Source of the DNA: Leptotrichia sp. oral taxon 223
GTDB taxonomy: Bacteria > Fusobacteriota > Fusobacteriia > Fusobacteriales > Leptotrichiaceae
DNA: 64,000 bases
NCBI RefSeq assembly: GCF_013394795.1
Contig: NZ_JABXYU010000001.1
Coordinates: 1,364,001-1,428,000, forward strand
Reading direction: 5' to 3'
Within the stretch, counting starts at the first letter, position 1; the number at the start of each line of letters is the position of its first letter. Below are positions 61,723 to 64,000 of this stretch, one piece after another. Made by a program: the position numbers and the translations under genes. The notes under the pieces are model-generated. The model did not search any database. It was not told the DNA's origin and was given only the letters and a program-made list of their open reading frames with translations.

Positions 61723-63018
61723 ATGAAACTAAATAAAGATATACGCATACGTATATTATATATTTTTATTTTGTATATGATTTATAGTCTTTTATTAGAT
61801 AAATATGACTATGTAATAAAATATTTAACAAGTTTTATATTCATTTTATTTATTTTTGTAAAATTTGTATTTGGACAGCTGGACTTTTACGCAGAACGTT
61901 TCAGGCTCAAGGATGTTTTTATAAATTTGGGAATCGACATTGCTTTTTCTGTTATATTATATGCCTTTTGGAAACGTTTTGATGTATTTTATATGTTCGG
62001 ATTGATATTTGTATTTCAAGTGGCTTTTAGAAAAATTGTATGTTCAATTTATATGAAAAAGCAAAATGTATTAATATTTGGCTCAAATCATATAAAAAAC
62101 AACATTCAGGAAGATATTATAAACACGCTTGACTACAATTACATCGGATATATTTCAAACAATAAAAGCAGGGCGACAAAATATCTAATTGGAAGATACG
62201 ATGAAATGGAAACAATCATTGCTAAAAATAATGTTGATATTCTAGTAATTGTAAAAAATATAAAAAGTCCTGATTTCAAAAAATATTTAAAGCGTATTTT
62301 TGATTTAAAAATTAACGGGCTAAAAATAATGACTTATGAAGAATTCAACGAAGATATCCAAAAAAAAATTGATATAAATCAAATAAATGAAGAATGGCTT
62401 TTGGAATCAAACGGGTTTGATATTCTAAACAATGAAATGCAAAGAAATATAAAACGGGGAATGGACTTGATACTGGCATTAATTTTGATGGTTATTCTTT
62501 CTCCTCTGGCACTAATTACTGCAATAATTATTAAATTTGAATCTAAAGGACCGGTTATATTTAAACAGACAAGAATAGGTGAAAATATGAAGCCTTTTAA
62601 AGTCTATAAATTTAGAAGTATGAGGCTGCATGATCCTAACAAATATTCGAAATACACTTTAGATAATGACGCAAGAGTTACAAAGTTTGGAAAATTTATG
62701 AGAAAAACAAGAATTGACGAATTGCCGCAACTCTGGAATATTTTAAAAGGTACAATGAGTTTTGTTGGCCCACGGCCAGAATGGAATATACTTGCTAAGG
62801 AATATGCAGAGCAAATAAATTATTACAACTTAAGACATCTTATAAAGCCTGGAATAACAGGATGGGCTCAAGTAATGTTCCCATATGGCGAAAGTTTAGA
62901 TGATGCAAGAAAAAAACTTGAATATGATCTGTATTATTTAAAACATCAGGACTTGATACTGGATGTACTGATTGTTGCAAAAACGGCTAAGGCTGTTTTA
63001 TTTGGAAAAGGGAAATAA
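61723..63018 (+). CDS. polyprenyl-phosphate sugar-1-phosphate transferase (exopolysaccharide initiation)
   Basis: 431-residue membrane enzyme that starts repeat-unit synthesis by moving a sugar-1-phosphate to undecaprenyl phosphate. It has four or five N-terminal membrane helices (about 10-110), a nucleotide-binding-like middle (NVLIFGSNHIKNN) and the C-terminal bacterial sugar transferase domain. That domain shows KRGMDLILALILMVILSPL, KFRSMRLHDP and RIDELPQLWNILKGTMSFVG with PRPEW. TAAGTGAGGATGAATAATT precedes the ATG, a modest site. It begins the polysaccharide genes to its right. Confidence 0.92.
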   Translation: MKLNKDIRIRILYIFILYMIYSLLLDKYDYVIKYLTSFIFILFIFVKFVFGQLDFYAERFRLKDVFINLGIDIAFSVILYAFWKRFDVFYMFGLIFVFQVAFRKIVCSIYMKKQNVLIFGSNHIKNNIQEDIINTLDYNYIGYISNNKSRATKYLIGRYDEMETIIAKNNVDILVIVKNIKSPDFKKYLKRIFDLKINGLKIMTYEEFNEDIQKKIDINQINEEWLLESNGFDILNNEMQRNIKRGMDLILALILMVILSPLALITAIIIKFESKGPVIFKQTRIGENMKPFKVYKFRSMRLHDPNKYSKYTLDNDARVTKFGKFMRKTRIDELPQLWNILKGTMSFVGPRPEWNILAKEYAEQINYYNLRHLIKPGITGWAQVMFPYGESLDDARKKLEYDLYYLKHQDLILDVLIVAKTAKAVLFGKGK

Positions 63019-63105
63019 AAAATAACAAATAAAATCGAGTTCTACACTAAAAGTTATTTATAATGTAATAGCGCCTGTATAATTCAAGGAAAAAGATGAT
63101 TATAG

Positions 63106-63234
63106 ATGAATAAGCAAAAAACATTGATTTTTTTTGATAAAATAATGAAAGAAACAGATGAAATGCCAGCAGAAGTAAGAGAAAGACTAAGTAAAGAATT
63201 AAAAGACGAAATTGAAATAAAGGTTGGAAACTAA
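63106..63234 (+). CDS. 42-residue hypothetical protein
   Basis: Short frame (MNKQKTLIFFDKIMKETDEM... ending KVGN), charged and probably helical, with AAGGA about 15 nt upstream. It overlaps a second short frame starting TTG at about 63224 (METKLVIRENDANVYV... to 63334). The pair could be a small coupled module or gene debris between the sugar transferase and rfbA. No family was recognised. Confidence 0.35.
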   Translation: MNKQKTLIFFDKIMKETDEMPAEVRERLSKELKDEIEIKVGN

Positions 63235-63348
63235 GTTAGTTATAAGAGAAAATGATGCCAATGTTTATGTTATTCTGAAAATAATAAGTGATAATTTGTT
63301 GTTTTTAGATTTAAGAAAAAAAATAATTAAATGAAAGCAGGTATTTAA

Positions 63349-64000
63349 ATGAAAGGAATTGTTTTGGCTGGCGGTTCTGGTACAAGGCTTTTTCCGTTAA
63401 CAAAATCTATTTCCAAACAAATATTGCCAGTTTATGACAAACCTATGATTTATTATCCCATATCTGTTCTTATGCTCGCAAATATAAAGGACATCTTAAT
63501 AATTTCCACTCCAAGGGACATTTTTTTATTTGAGGGGCTTCTTGGAAATGGGAAGCAATTGGGAATAAATATTGAATATAAGATTCAAAATAAACCAAAT
63601 GGGATTGCTGAATGTTTTTTGATTGGAGAAGATTTTATTAATCGTGATAATGTTACGTTGATTTTAGGAGATAATATATTTTATGGAAATGGATTTTCGA
63701 AAACTCTTGAAGATGCGGTTAACTATTTTGAAAATTGTAAAGGAAATGAATTAAATAGCAATGGTGCGATGATATTTGGCTATCCAGTGAAAAATCCCAG
63801 CGATTATGGCGTTGTTGAATTTGATAAACATGGAAATGTTATTTCCCTAGAAGAAAAACCGCAAGCAGCCAAATCAAATTTTGCAATTCCGGGATTGTAT
63901 TTTTATGATAATACAGTTATAAAAAAAGCTAAAGCATTAAAACCGTCAGAACGTAAGGAATTAGAAATAACCTCAATTAATGAATTTTATTTACTTGAAA
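63349..64000 (+). CDS. rfbA: glucose-1-phosphate thymidylyltransferase (3' end outside window)
   Basis: First step of dTDP-rhamnose synthesis: glucose-1-phosphate plus dTTP to dTDP-glucose. The visible 217 residues start [18 protein letters not shown] (nucleotide-binding loop) and contain [37 protein letters not shown] and [20 protein letters not shown], all typical of RmlA. The ATG at 63349 follows a weak AAAGCAGG site. The gene runs off the right edge. Confidence 0.96.
   Translation, partial: MKGIVLAGGSGTRLFPLTKSISKQILPVYDKPMIYYPISVLMLANIKDILIISTPRDIFLFEGLLGNGKQLGINIEYKIQNKPNGIAECFLIGEDFINRDNVTLILGDNIFYGNGFSKTLEDAVNYFENCKGNELNSNGAMIFGYPVKNPSDYGVVEFDKHGNVISLEEKPQAAKSNFAIPGLYFYDNTVIKKAKALKPSERKELEITSINEFYLLE

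Overview
The window looks like chromosome from a Leptotrichia-type member of the Fusobacteriota. This rests on the very low GC content, strong AGGAGG ribosome-binding sites, and diderm envelope genes (KdsC, a family-9 heptosyltransferase-type enzyme, an LpxL-type acyltransferase) beside Firmicutes-like housekeeping genes. The genus is inferred, not proven. No rRNA operon, CRISPR array or intact insertion sequence was seen.

Layout. Positions 1-9.8 kb are housekeeping genes: a partial cell-wall amidase, yajC, pgk, an acetyltransferase, a class A acid phosphatase, tRNA-Arg, rpmB, a MazG-like protein, two membrane proteins (one BI-1 family) and thrS. Positions 10-27 kb are a defence island on the minus strand. 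It is a complete type I BREX operon in the order brxA-brxB-brxC-pglX-pglZ-brxL. Between pglX and pglZ sit a two-gene CBASS-like unit (CD-NTase plus S-4TM effector), a small membrane protein and a GNAT/small-protein pair that resembles a toxin-antitoxin module. A tyrosine recombinase gene (27.5 kb) is divergent from brxA. The gap between them is framed by a perfect 22-bp inverted repeat that encloses an outward-facing promoter, the layout of an invertible on/off switch.

Positions 28.5-32.9 kb return to housekeeping genes (ffh, a small secreted protein, a glycosyltransferase, tsaD). Positions 32.9-35.5 kb are a very AT-rich three-gene module: an ImmA-like metalloprotease, a nucleotide-cyclase/Nudix fusion and a small membrane protein of the Pycsar-effector type. 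I read it as an unusual Pycsar-like anti-phage system. Positions 35.7-42.1 kb hold three Cof-type HAD phosphatases around a stand-alone receiver protein, a thioredoxin-like protein, a TraX-like protein, a GNAT protein and an MBL hydrolase. A 23-codon hydrophobic peptide gene with its own promoter and terminator follows.

Positions 42.5-53.4 kb carry an acyltransferase, then a minus-strand cluster of five paralogous radical-SAM proteins with a GH3-type acyl-adenylating enzyme and an acetyltransferase-like protein. This is probably a biosynthetic cluster with an unknown product. Positions 53.9-59.3 kb are htrA, kdsC, a fatty-acid-kinase fusion (FakA joined to FakB) and birA. Positions 59.4-64 kb start a surface-polysaccharide locus (rfbD, sugar transferase, rfbA) containing a second tyrosine recombinase, again divergent from its neighbour.

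Dispersed repeats are present. One element of about 125-130 bp (47.8 kb and inside the 27 kb switch) folds into consecutive hairpins, with compensatory base changes between its copies. A second family of about 100 bp occurs three or four times between genes. Many annotated starts were moved to an ATG because a GTG in the same frame is part of the Shine-Dalgarno sequence.
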